This document shows, piece after piece, positions 1-6,059 of a stretch of DNA of 9,325 nt. The position numbers and the translations under genes are program-made. The notes below the pieces were generated by a model that ran no database searches, had not been told where the DNA came from, and saw only the letters and a list, made by a program, of their open reading frames with translations. The DNA lies in the NCBI GenBank assembly GCA_023411225.1, contig JAEYPA010000049.1:1-9325 (forward strand), written 5' to 3'. The number at the start of each line of letters is the position of its first letter. Within the stretch, counting starts at the first letter, position 1. This DNA is from Bacillota bacterium (GTDB taxonomy: Bacteria > Bacillota > Clostridia > Lachnospirales > Lachnospiraceae).

Positions 1-970
1 TAATAGATAGAACTCCTATCATGACATAAGGAATGGCTACTGACCATATAACCTGTCTTGTAGTATAGCCTATGGAAGTTAGTACACCCATATTCTGTAT
101 TTCTTCATCCATACTACTTTTTATACGAAAATTAATAACAAACATAGTAATGATAACAAGTAATGTCGAAAACGCCATTAACATTGCAGACATAATATTG
201 GCAGTAACTGTTCGGTTAGTCTGACACATTTTTAAGTAACCATAATTAAGCGTATAGTTATTTGCAAGATTTCCTGCAGTCATCTTGGTTAATTCTGTAT
301 ATACTTCTTTTCCTTCTTCACTATTTGCTAGTCTTAATGCAAGAGTTTTTGCATGACAATTGGGTTCTACACTTTCATACATGTCCATAAACTCTTTCTC
401 TGGTAGATATACACCCATATTTCCGCAGTTATTATTACCATACATTAAATCCTCAACAAACCCTGCAATAGTAAACTCATAGGTGGTTTTTCCGGATACA
501 AACTTGTAGGTATCTCCAATCTTACACCCATTGGCTTTCACCCAATAGGAGATATAGATTGGATTTTTAACATCCATTTTATCCAAAGTATCTCCAATGG
601 CTTCTATCTTGTTCATAACGTGCTTATCATCCATATTGAAAAAAATGTGATTTAAAGAGTTACCAGTCTTTCCATAGGAAGCTTCTCCAGAAAGCATTAT
701 ATTTTTTCTGATTTCTGTAGCCGTAACCCCTTTAATCTCCTTAGCATTTTCAAATATGGTATCCTTCCAATCGGAGTCATATAAGGTATAGAATACATCT
801 GCACATTCATACTGCTTAAATTTCTCTTGAAACATTTTTCCGGAATTAAGAATGGTTACAAGGCCTAGGCCAAATACCATAGCAGCTATTAACACTATAA
901 GAGATAATGACAAGTATTGTCCCTTATTCTTTCTAATATGGTAACGTGACAAAACCATAAATTTTCTCAT
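1..970 (-). CDS. FtsX-like ABC transporter permease, N-terminal part (truncated by window edge)
   Basis: Membrane subunit of an ABC transporter; the first 323 codons are visible with no stop, and the gene continues past the left edge. Translation shows a basic N-terminus (MRKFMVLSRYHIRKNKGQY), a first membrane segment at about residues 19-41, a large extracytoplasmic region at about 42-255, and a second segment at about 258-280. A cytoplasmic loop follows with GVLTSIGYTTRQV, which matches the FtsX-domain pattern of a small residue, a hydrophobic stretch and a GY/GA turn. A third membrane segment starts near 310. This order (one helix, big external domain, then FtsX helices) is that of MacB/LolC-type permeases. 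The ATG follows the stop of the ATPase gene after one base, so the two are translationally coupled and must form one transporter. The substrate cannot be read from the sequence; the neighbouring two-component system hints at a cell-envelope or peptide stress. An alternative in-frame ATG lies four codons downstream. Confidence 0.88.
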   Translation of the reverse strand, partial: MRKFMVLSRYHIRKNKGQYLSLSLIVLIAAMVFGLGLVTILNSGKMFQEKFKQYECADVFYTLYDSDWKDTIFENAKEIKGVTATEIRKNIMLSGEASYGKTGNSLNHIFFNMDDKHVMNKIEAIGDTLDKMDVKNPIYISYWVKANGCKIGDTYKFVSGKTTYEFTIAGFVEDLMYGNNNCGNMGVYLPEKEFMDMYESVEPNCHAKTLALRLANSEEGKEVYTELTKMTAGNLANNYTLNYGYLKMCQTNRTVTANIMSAMLMAFSTLLVIITMFVINFRIKSSMDEEIQNMGVLTSIGYTTRQVIWSVAIPYVMIGVLSI

Positions 971-971
971 G

Positions 972-1727
972 TTACCACCCCATTTCCTCTAAAAATGTCT
1001 TTAGTTTACTTTTTCGATCATGATCCTTCTCGACATAAGCACCCAAATTACATTCACCGTGAATTTGACCATCTTTAAGATAGATAATACGACTTCCTCT
1101 AAGGGCTGTTTTTATATCATGGGTCACCATAACAATACTTTGACCTTCTTTATTAAAGTTCGTAAACATATCTAAGACAGCCTCGGAATTACTGGAATTT
1201 AAGGCCCCAGTAGGTTCATCAGCAAATAGTATACCTGGATGATTAATAAGCCCTCTTACAATAGCAACTCTTTGTTGTTCACCACCAGATAATTGAGATG
1301 GGAATTTATCCTGTAACTGCTCCGATATATTCACTTTATAAAATAAGTCTTTTGCTGTCTTAACAACATCTATTCGATTCTTATTTACAAGTAGTCCTGA
1401 AGCTAAGATGTTGTCTAGAACACTCATCTTATCAATCAGATAGATTTGTTGAAATACAAAGCCACAATTCTCTCTTCGAAAAACCGCTAGTTTATCATCG
1501 TTATATTTAGAAATGTCCTTGTCCAGAAACCAGATTTCTCCTAGCGTTGGTTTGTCCATCCCAGATAATGCGTACAGTAAAGTTGACTTTCCTGCGCCGG
1601 ATGCTCCCATAATCACAGTATAATCTCCTTCATAAATCTCTAAGTCAAGATTCTTTAATATATGTTGTTGTACGCCTGCATTAGAAAATGTTTTACACAG
1701 TTTTCTTGTCGATAATATAGTTTTCAT
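972..1727 (-). CDS. ABC transporter ATP-binding protein, MacB/LolD/FtsE type
   Basis: Cytoplasmic ATPase that powers the FtsX-like permease encoded directly downstream. The 251-residue protein contains the full set of ABC motifs: Walker A GASGAGKST (41-49), Q-loop VFQQ (91-94), signature LSGGEQQR (146-153), Walker B ILFADEP (166-172) with catalytic Glu171, and the switch His203 in VTHD. The sequence and length fit the MacB/LolD family, where ATP hydrolysis drives mechanotransmission or export instead of import. The frame is open for five more codons to 1742, but GGGAGG at 1735-1740 sits seven bases before the internal ATG at 1727, so that ATG is taken as the start. A dedicated promoter region with three regulator-type repeats precedes it, separating it from the kinase gene by about 130 bases. 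A BceA-like role in peptide resistance is possible but not shown. Confidence 0.93.
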   Translation of the reverse strand: MKTILSTRKLCKTFSNAGVQQHILKNLDLEIYEGDYTVIMGASGAGKSTLLYALSGMDKPTLGEIWFLDKDISKYNDDKLAVFRRENCGFVFQQIYLIDKMSVLDNILASGLLVNKNRIDVVKTAKDLFYKVNISEQLQDKFPSQLSGGEQQRVAIVRGLINHPGILFADEPTGALNSSNSEAVLDMFTNFNKEGQSIVMVTHDIKTALRGSRIIYLKDGQIHGECNLGAYVEKDHDRKSKLKTFLEEMGW

Positions 1728-1734
1728 ACTAAAA

Positions 1735-1740
1735 CCTCCC
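1735..1740 (-). promoter_or_regulatory. Ribosome binding site fixing the ABC ATPase start
   Basis: GGGAGG on the minus strand, seven bases before the ATG at 1727. The upstream ATG at 1742 overlaps this site and has no Shine-Dalgarno sequence of its own, so the internal start is preferred. Confidence 0.8.
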
Positions 1741-1757
1741 ATTTTTCATCTGAAACC

Positions 1758-1786
1758 ATATTACCGTATCCGTATAAGTTTATCTT
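1758..1786 (-). promoter_or_regulatory. Candidate activator-dependent promoter of the ABC transporter genes
   Basis: On the minus strand a plausible -10 TAATAT (1758-1763) is preceded at 17 bases by AAGATA (1781-1786), a poor -35. A good -10 with a poor -35, next to the regulator-type repeats at 1796-1822, is the pattern expected of a promoter that needs an activator. The -35 element is the weak part of this call. Confidence 0.4.
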
Positions 1787-1795
1787 TACTGGTTT

Positions 1796-1822
1796 CTTAT
1801 CCAATTCTTAACTATTCCTTAA
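1796..1822 (-). promoter_or_regulatory. Three direct repeats with 11-base period, probable response-regulator operator
   Basis: Reading the minus strand, TTAAG (1818-1822), TTAAG (1807-1811) and ATAAG (1796-1800) follow each other at exactly 11-base steps, separated by six-base spacers GAATAG and AATTGG. A much weaker fourth unit, GTAAA, occurs at the next step (1785-1789). OmpR/PhoB-family regulators bind as head-to-tail dimers to direct repeats spaced about one helical turn apart, and such a regulator is encoded two genes upstream (3001-3693). The array ends about nine bases before the proposed -35, which suits transcription activation. That this regulator binds here is inferred. Confidence 0.6.
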
Positions 1823-1859
1823 ATGATTACATAAAATGCTTGCAAAAATTAGTATTTGT

Positions 1860-3011
1860 CTATACTATTTTGATTCCTAAGATAGCCTGAAACCCATATT
1901 CACCATTAGCAACATTTAGAAAACCTTCCATATGCTCCATAAAATAATTTGAGATGTATAAACCAATACCAGCCCCATTCTTACCCTCGCTGTTGCTTCC
2001 TCGATAATATTTTTTCTTTACTAAGGCCAAGTCTTCTATACTGACTCCTTTGCCATAGTCCTCTATCATAATATTAAGATACCCGTACTCTATTAGAGAG
2101 GTTACTCGAATACTGCTATCCGCATATTTATAGGAGTTGCTGATGATATTGTCTAGTACCTGCTGGAGTCGTAAGGGATCACATATTACTAAACATTCTT
2201 TTATCTGACATTCTTCTATTCGGTTGTTGTTGTCAGCATTATTTATAAACTTCTTAATCTCCAGACTACTTATTTCCTCTTTTATGACTTTTAATTCTAC
2301 CAACTCCTCTAAAGTTGCATGAAACAAGTTATTTACCAACACTTCTATTTGTTCTGTCTTCTGATCAATACTATGTAATCTGTCTATAATTTCTGTGTTC
2401 TGCATCTTAACCAACAACAGTTCTGTAATGGCTTTTATAGAAGCCAGAGGTGTCTTTATATCATGGCTCAAAGAGGCAACCAGTTCCTTCTTGCTTTCAT
2501 TGGCCCGCTTCTCATTTTCTTTGGCAAGTGCCAGTTCTTCTCGCATAATATCAAAGCTCTCTGTGAAAGCCCCAAATATGTTCTCTCTGTCCATTAATAA
2601 AGGAACATTTAGGTCTCCCCTTGCTACAGTTTCCGCAAAATACTGCAGTTTATGAAATGGTGTAATAATATTCTTATTGATGGAAACAGCAGAAATAATA
2701 ATAATGATAACTGCAATGACAGTAATCATTACTAAGGTGATGATTGCATATTGCTTCGTCTCCTGTAATTCGTCCCCAATATCACGATAGACCACAAGCT
2801 TTCCGTCCTGATAGTAGTAGTTTAGCCCATACTCCTTTTTCAGCTCCTTTATCTCTTCTGAATTTCCACTCCCTTCAATAGTTTTTATAAAATCATTCAC
2901 CTCTGCATGGTTTAGGTTAGTCATCTGTAAATCATTTATCATATATACTGCCACTACTAGCACAATTGCTAAAAAAGCAATGCTGATATAGCTCAGTTTT
3001 CTAATCCTCAT
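1860..3011 (-). CDS. Membrane sensor histidine kinase
   Basis: Sensor of a two-component system; it autophosphorylates on His and passes the phosphate to the regulator encoded just upstream. The 383-residue protein has membrane segment 1 (about 7-25), a short extracytoplasmic sensor of about 60 residues (26-87), membrane segment 2 (about 88-110), a HAMP linker (about 111-165), and a dimerisation domain with SHDIKTPL carrying phospho-acceptor His183. The ATPase domain has an N-box LQQVLDNIISNS (282-293), G1 box EDYGKG (317-322) and G2 box NGAGIGLYIS (345-354). All key catalytic motifs are present. Its start overlaps the end of the regulator gene by 11 bases and uses AGAGGA inside that gene as ribosome binding site. 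The external domain is larger than in BceS-type intramembrane sensors, so it may detect its signal directly. No convincing terminator follows, so some transcription may run into the ABC genes. Confidence 0.93.
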   Translation of the reverse strand: MRIRKLSYISIAFLAIVLVVAVYMINDLQMTNLNHAEVNDFIKTIEGSGNSEEIKELKKEYGLNYYYQDGKLVVYRDIGDELQETKQYAIITLVMITVIAVIIIIISAVSINKNIITPFHKLQYFAETVARGDLNVPLLMDRENIFGAFTESFDIMREELALAKENEKRANESKKELVASLSHDIKTPLASIKAITELLLVKMQNTEIIDRLHSIDQKTEQIEVLVNNLFHATLEELVELKVIKEEISSLEIKKFINNADNNNRIEECQIKECLVICDPLRLQQVLDNIISNSYKYADSSIRVTSLIEYGYLNIMIEDYGKGVSIEDLALVKKKYYRGSNSEGKNGAGIGLYISNYFMEHMEGFLNVANGEYGFQAILGIKIV

Positions 3012-3693
3012 AACTATATCCTCTTCCCCATACCGTTTTTATATGTAAAGGTTGATTCGGGTCGTCCTCAATTTTTTCTCTAAGATGCCTAATATGTACA
3101 TTTAAGGTTCCATCACCTACAAAAGAGTCTTCCCATACATGTAAGAATAGCTCATCCTTTGATATAATTTTACCCTTATTCTCCATGAGATAAGATAATA
3201 ATTTATATTCCATTCCCTTTAGTGGAACTTCTTTCCCATCTTTATATAATTTCCCCGTTTTACAATCCATATAAATACCCTCTTCTAGAGTATGACTGCC
3301 CTTAATACTTTCATGATTACCTGCGCCACTCTGCTGTCTTTTCAAAACAACTCGCACCTTAGCCAACAATACACTTAGAGAATATGGCTTAGCAATGTAA
3401 TCATCACCACCAATGGATAATCCCAACAACACATCGTCATCACTATTTCTGGCACTGATAAAAAGAATTGGAGCCTCTACGGTTTTTCGTAACTCTTTAC
3501 ATAACTCAAACCCTGATTTATTCTCCAAATTGATATCTAATAGAATTAATTGAGTAGTGTTCTCCTTAAAAAAATTCAAACATCCTTCATAGGATAATGT
3601 ATAGGTGGACTTAACATCAAAAAGATTTAAGTAGTCACAAGTGCTTTCTGCTAATTCCTTCTCATCATCTACAATCAAACATTCATAATTCAT
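3001..3693 (-). CDS. OmpR/PhoB-family response regulator
   Basis: DNA-binding partner of the adjacent kinase. The 230-residue protein has an N-terminal receiver domain with the acidic pair Asp9/Asp10, phospho-acceptor Asp53 (LLDINL), Ser80 and Lys102 (AKPYS), all in canonical places. A short linker leads to a C-terminal winged-helix domain (about 133-228) with LKGMEYKLLSYL and the ending HIKTVWGRGYSYED typical of the family. The frame extends to a GTG at 3702, but that GTG is part of the Shine-Dalgarno GAGAGGTG (3700-3707); the ATG at 3693 lies six bases after it and is chosen. It lies 14 bases after the YczE-like gene and overlaps the kinase gene, forming a three-gene operon. Likely target: the direct repeats at 1796-1822 before the ABC genes. 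The repeats are not evident before its own operon. Confidence 0.94.
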   Translation of the reverse strand: MNYECLIVDDEKELAESTCDYLNLFDVKSTYTLSYEGCLNFFKENTTQLILLDINLENKSGFELCKELRKTVEAPILFISARNSDDDVLLGLSIGGDDYIAKPYSLSVLLAKVRVVLKRQQSGAGNHESIKGSHTLEEGIYMDCKTGKLYKDGKEVPLKGMEYKLLSYLMENKGKIISKDELFLHVWEDSFVGDGTLNVHIRHLREKIEDDPNQPLHIKTVWGRGYSYED

Positions 3694-3699
3694 AGGAAA

Positions 3700-3707
3700 C
3701 ACCTCTC
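3700..3707 (-). promoter_or_regulatory. Ribosome binding site fixing the response-regulator start
   Basis: GAGAGGTG on the minus strand, six bases before the ATG at 3693. Its last three bases are an in-frame GTG that makes the open frame look three codons longer than the real gene. Confidence 0.75.
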
Positions 3708-4391
3708 TTATTCTAATCTAGGAAAGATCATATGTATCACTTTTTTACTTACTGGAAGAAAGAACTGAACACAAGGTCCCACCACAAAAGCAGCTACTAC
3801 TGTCCCGATACCAAATACACCACCAAATAAATAACCTATTACGGTAAATAGAATATCACAAGAAACACGTACCCAGCGAAATTGAACTCTTTTCCATCTA
3901 GCAGATAACTTATCAGTTAAAATAATTGCAATCAAATCATTAGGACCGGTTCCTGATTTACTTTCTATGACCAATGACATACCAATACTTAAAATGACAC
4001 ATCCGGCAACCATAACCAAAACCCTTACCCACATAGGAGAAGCATCTGATATATTGCCTTGAAACAACCACAAAAAGAAATCAATGATCCATCCTCCACA
4101 GAAAGCGCACACAATAGTACCTGGCTTTACATAACCTTTCGTGGTAAGAAGCATAACAACCATCAATATAATCAAAGCAATTACATGACAGGTGCCAATA
4201 GATAGCCCCACCAGATTGGAAATTCCCTGTATTAAAATTGTGAAGGTATCCGTTCCCAAATTTGAGATAAGAAACATGGTTACCCCTAAATGAGCGATGG
4301 TTAGCCCAATAAATAATATACTAAGTCCTTGAATCCACTGTTTGAGACTACGCTTTGATGTATCTACTGCAAATTGCTTCTGTATACTCAT
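3708..4391 (-). CDS. YczE/YitT-type integral membrane protein
   Basis: Polytopic membrane protein of 227 residues, recognised as YczE-like (COG2364 type) by overall pattern: an early helix followed by NLGTDTFTI, a conserved SGTGPNDLIA loop at about 142-151, and glycine-rich final helices (GVFGIGTVVAAFVVGP). Hydrophobic segments lie at about 20-42, 56-78, 82-104, 115-137 and 172-205, the last long enough for a bent or double pass. The biochemical function of the family is not established; some members are linked to transport or to antibiotic biosynthesis loci in Bacillus. Here it is the first gene of an operon with the two-component system, 14 bases before the regulator, so it may take part in signal sensing or envelope response; this is inference. 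The frame reaches a GTG at 4400, but that GTG belongs to the Shine-Dalgarno AGAGGTG (4398-4404), so the ATG at 4391 is used. Confidence 0.85.
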   Translation of the reverse strand: MSIQKQFAVDTSKRSLKQWIQGLSILFIGLTIAHLGVTMFLISNLGTDTFTILIQGISNLVGLSIGTCHVIALIILMVVMLLTTKGYVKPGTIVCAFCGGWIIDFFLWLFQGNISDASPMWVRVLVMVAGCVILSIGMSLVIESKSGTGPNDLIAIILTDKLSARWKRVQFRWVRVSCDILFTVIGYLFGGVFGIGTVVAAFVVGPCVQFFLPVSKKVIHMIFPRLE

Positions 4392-4397
4392 ACTAAT

Positions 4398-4404
4398 CAC
4401 CTCT
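4398..4404 (-). promoter_or_regulatory. Ribosome binding site fixing the YczE-like start
   Basis: AGAGGTG on the minus strand, six bases before the ATG at 4391. As with the next gene in the operon, the in-frame GTG inside the site is a decoy start. Confidence 0.72.
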
Positions 4405-4450
4405 TACGTTACGTTTCTGTATAATGAACACATAATTCAATAGTACTTTT

Positions 4451-4479
4451 ATTTTACACTTTATTACACAATATAACAA
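4451..4479 (-). promoter_or_regulatory. Promoter of the yczE-like/regulator/kinase operon
   Basis: On the minus strand TTGTTA (4474-4479) and TAAAAT (4451-4456) are separated by 17 bases, a good sigma-A type promoter. The leader to the ATG at 4391 would be about 50 bases. The element starts only a few bases after the terminator T-run of the preceding gene. A direct repeat GTGTAA (4464-4469 and 4454-4459, ten-base step) overlaps the spacer and -10 region and could be an operator. Confidence 0.55.
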
Positions 4480-4480
4480 T

Positions 4481-4526
4481 AAAAAAACCATTATAAGATT
4501 GGCCTTTGCCTCCTTATAATGGTTTT
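4481..4526 (-). terminator. Rho-independent terminator of the flavin reductase gene
   Basis: A perfect 14-base inverted repeat (arms 4513-4526 and 4484-4497, AAAACCATTATAAG and its complement) encloses a loop that itself can pair GGC with GCC. On the minus strand the second arm ends in a run of seven T (4487-4481). It begins about a dozen bases after the stop codon of the flavin reductase gene. The plus-strand side has only four T, so termination is mainly for minus-strand transcripts. Confidence 0.92.
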
Positions 4527-4537
4527 ATCTCTATTTA

Positions 4538-5098
4538 TTATTTTAGTTTTAATCCATCACTATATGCAGTTCCTGCTTGCTCTCCCAGTTTTAAATAAAC
4601 ATGGTTCACTGAATCATATGTAATTGGTTCAAACTTTGAAGGAGCTATTTTCCCACTTTCATCAAGAATTCTTTCATCTGCACTAACATTAATGATCTCT
4701 CCAATCATACAGCCGGTATTACTATCGAAGCTAACCAAATTGCATTCTAAAGTCATAGGAAGTTCTTCAATGATTGGTGCATCTACAAACTCAGACTTCA
4801 CAGTATGAAATCCTGCTTTCTCAAGTTTGTTTGGAACTTGGTTTCCAGATTCCAGCCCTAGATAATCACATGCTACCACATGGGTAGCATCTGCCATACT
4901 AACAGTAAATGCTTTTCGTTTGAGGATATTCTTTACCGTCTTATGTCTTCCACTAAGGCACATTGATATCTGTGTATCTGAACTGATACCACCCCAGGCA
5001 GCATTCATGGCATTGGCTGTACCATCTTCCCCATATGCGGCTATAATTAATACGGGTTGCGGATACATGTAGTGTTTTGCTCCAAAATTTTTTCTCAT
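4538..5098 (-). CDS. Flavin reductase-like, FMN-binding split-barrel protein
   Basis: Protein of 186 residues of the flavin reductase-like domain family (DIM6/NTAB, COG1853 type), which binds FMN in a split beta-barrel and often reduces flavin with NAD(P)H or acts as a flavoprotein partner. Supporting features are the N-terminal PQPVLIIAAYGEDGTANAMNAAW stretch split here as PQPVLIIAAYGEDG (14-27) and TANAMNAAW (28-36), the following ISMCLSGRHKTVKNI segment that usually contacts the FMN phosphate, and the C-terminal Y..LGEQAGTAYSDG. The open frame reaches an ATG at 5113, but GGAGG at 5107-5111 lies eight bases before the ATG at 5098 and none precedes the outer one, so 5098 is used. It has its own promoter and a strong terminator, thus a single-gene unit. 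The electron acceptor is unknown; the riboflavin genes nearby make a flavin link sensible but not proven. Confidence 0.9.
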   Translation of the reverse strand: MRKNFGAKHYMYPQPVLIIAAYGEDGTANAMNAAWGGISSDTQISMCLSGRHKTVKNILKRKAFTVSMADATHVVACDYLGLESGNQVPNKLEKAGFHTVKSEFVDAPIIEELPMTLECNLVSFDSNTGCMIGEIINVSADERILDESGKIAPSKFEPITYDSVNHVYLKLGEQAGTAYSDGLKLK

Positions 5099-5106
5099 TC
5101 GTATAT

Positions 5107-5111
5107 CCTCC
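5107..5111 (-). promoter_or_regulatory. Ribosome binding site fixing the flavin reductase start
   Basis: GGAGG on the minus strand, eight bases before the ATG at 5098. The ATG at 5113 overlaps this site directly and lacks any purine-rich sequence upstream. Confidence 0.75.
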
Positions 5112-5134
5112 ATTCAAATCGTCATTTTATGTAT

Positions 5135-5163
5135 ATATTACATCACCTTTTTATATCTTTCAA
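5135..5163 (-). promoter_or_regulatory. Promoter of the flavin reductase gene
   Basis: On the minus strand TTGAAA (5158-5163) and TAATAT (5135-5140) are separated by exactly 17 bases, close to the sigma-A consensus. The leader to the ATG at 5098 would be about 30 bases. It lies in the 91-base gap after the zinc-ribbon gene, in which no convincing terminator is seen, so read-through from that gene may add to expression. Confidence 0.7.
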
Positions 5164-5189
5164 CTCTTGCCTCCCAAATCAGCCAAGTA

Positions 5190-5822
5190 TTATTCTTTTA
5201 ACTTCTTACCACAGTATATACAAAACCTTGCTCCTGAACTATTCTTACTACCACACATAATACAATACATTGGTTTCTTTGTCTCTGATACAGGTACTGG
5301 AGCGGGAACAACAGGTGTTGTTGGATGCTCTTGCTCCAAAATACTAATCTGCTGTTGCCAATCCAGATACATCTTATTCAATTCTGGAAACTGATTACAA
5401 CCTGGTTCTATCGCTTGTATTCCATTCTTCATGCAAGCAAGAACTTCTACTTTATTGTCTTGCTGCTGTAAGCAGGTACAGATACTTTTATATGCACTTC
5501 CCACTTTAAGAAGTATACTAGTGTCTTTTGTCTGTGCATAGATAGCTTCTCCATACATATACTGTGTTTTTGCATACTCCACTACTTTATCATAAGAATT
5601 AGAATACTGATAGAATTCATTTATCATACTACATATCTCTACTACATCATACGCATCTTTTAAGCTCTTTTGGCTATCCTGTATCTTGCTTAGGTACATC
5701 AGAGCTCTTAACAAAAACTTCTCATACTGTATCGCATCTTCTTTTCCAAACTCCTTTGCTAAATCATACATGTCCTTCGCCAGTGTTCTCCATTCCATAA
5801 CTAAAGCTTGATACTCTTCCAT
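5190..5822 (-). CDS. Helical-repeat protein with C-terminal zinc ribbon, function unknown
   Basis: A 210-residue protein that I do not recognise as a named family. Residues 1 to about 170 are predicted alpha-helical, with TPR-like spacing (for example ALMYLSKIQDSQKSLKDAYD, then YDKVVEYAKTQYMYGEAIYA). A short proline-rich linker follows (PTTPVVPAPVPV, about 167-178), and then a zinc ribbon at the C-terminus with Cys187, Cys190, Cys201 and Cys204 in the form CxxC-x10-CxxC (YCIMCG and FCIYCG). No signal peptide or membrane segment is seen, so it is likely cytoplasmic. Such ribbon tails usually mediate protein or nucleic-acid contact. The start at 5822 is backed by AAGGAGG seven bases upstream. 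It stands between two independent units and gives no functional hint by context. Confidence 0.82.
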   Translation of the reverse strand: MEEYQALVMEWRTLAKDMYDLAKEFGKEDAIQYEKFLLRALMYLSKIQDSQKSLKDAYDVVEICSMINEFYQYSNSYDKVVEYAKTQYMYGEAIYAQTKDTSILLKVGSAYKSICTCLQQQDNKVEVLACMKNGIQAIEPGCNQFPELNKMYLDWQQQISILEQEHPTTPVVPAPVPVSETKKPMYCIMCGSKNSSGARFCIYCGKKLKE

Positions 5823-5892
5823 ATGTCATCCTCCTTATATAATTATTAACGCGAACAATAAACTGGTTTAACCACGCTTATCCTTTAATAAT

Positions 5893-5920
5893 AGATTACA
5901 CACATTTTTTCACCATGCAA
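5893..5920 (-). promoter_or_regulatory. Candidate promoter of the zinc-ribbon gene
   Basis: On the minus strand TTGCAT (5915-5920) and TAATCT (5893-5898) are separated by 16 bases. This is a moderate match and is the best seen in the 237-base gap. A short palindrome TGGTTTAACCA (5864-5874) lies between it and the ribosome binding site; it may be chance. The remaining part of the gap holds only the hemerythrin terminator. Confidence 0.35.
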
Positions 5921-5963
5921 TACTTATTTGATTAATACAATAAGATATGTTACTTCTAAGATA

Positions 5964-6002
5964 AAGAGGCAATCAACATTTTGTTTATGCTGACTGCCTC
6001 TT
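5964..6002 (-). terminator. Probable terminator hairpin of the hemerythrin gene
   Basis: Arms 5988-6002 and 5964-5978 form a 15-pair stem in the minus-strand transcript (AAGAGGCAGTCAGCA with TGTTGATTGCCTCTT). Two of the pairs are G-U, which would be A-C mismatches in a plus-strand transcript, so the structure belongs to minus-strand RNA. The following T-tract is short and interrupted (TTTATCTT), which lowers confidence in efficient termination. Confidence 0.7.
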
Positions 6003-6059
6003 ATCATCTTTTTATTAATTTGTTCAACAAATATGTCTCATTAATATCTGTTATGTTAC

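Noticed and set aside
1823..1859. Terminator after the histidine kinase
   Set aside because: The best pairing (AAATACT with AGCATTT) has a mismatch and only six weak pairs, with no good T-tract.
2395..2655. Plus-strand open frame opposite the histidine kinase
   Set aside because: Antisense of the HAMP and dimerisation region of a clear kinase; Ser/Leu-rich translation typical of a shadow frame.
5077..5394. Plus-strand open frame of 105 codons
   Set aside because: It overlaps the ends of the flavin reductase and zinc-ribbon genes and their intergenic promoter, has no ribosome binding site, and its translation has no recognisable domain; it is a shadow of minus-strand genes.
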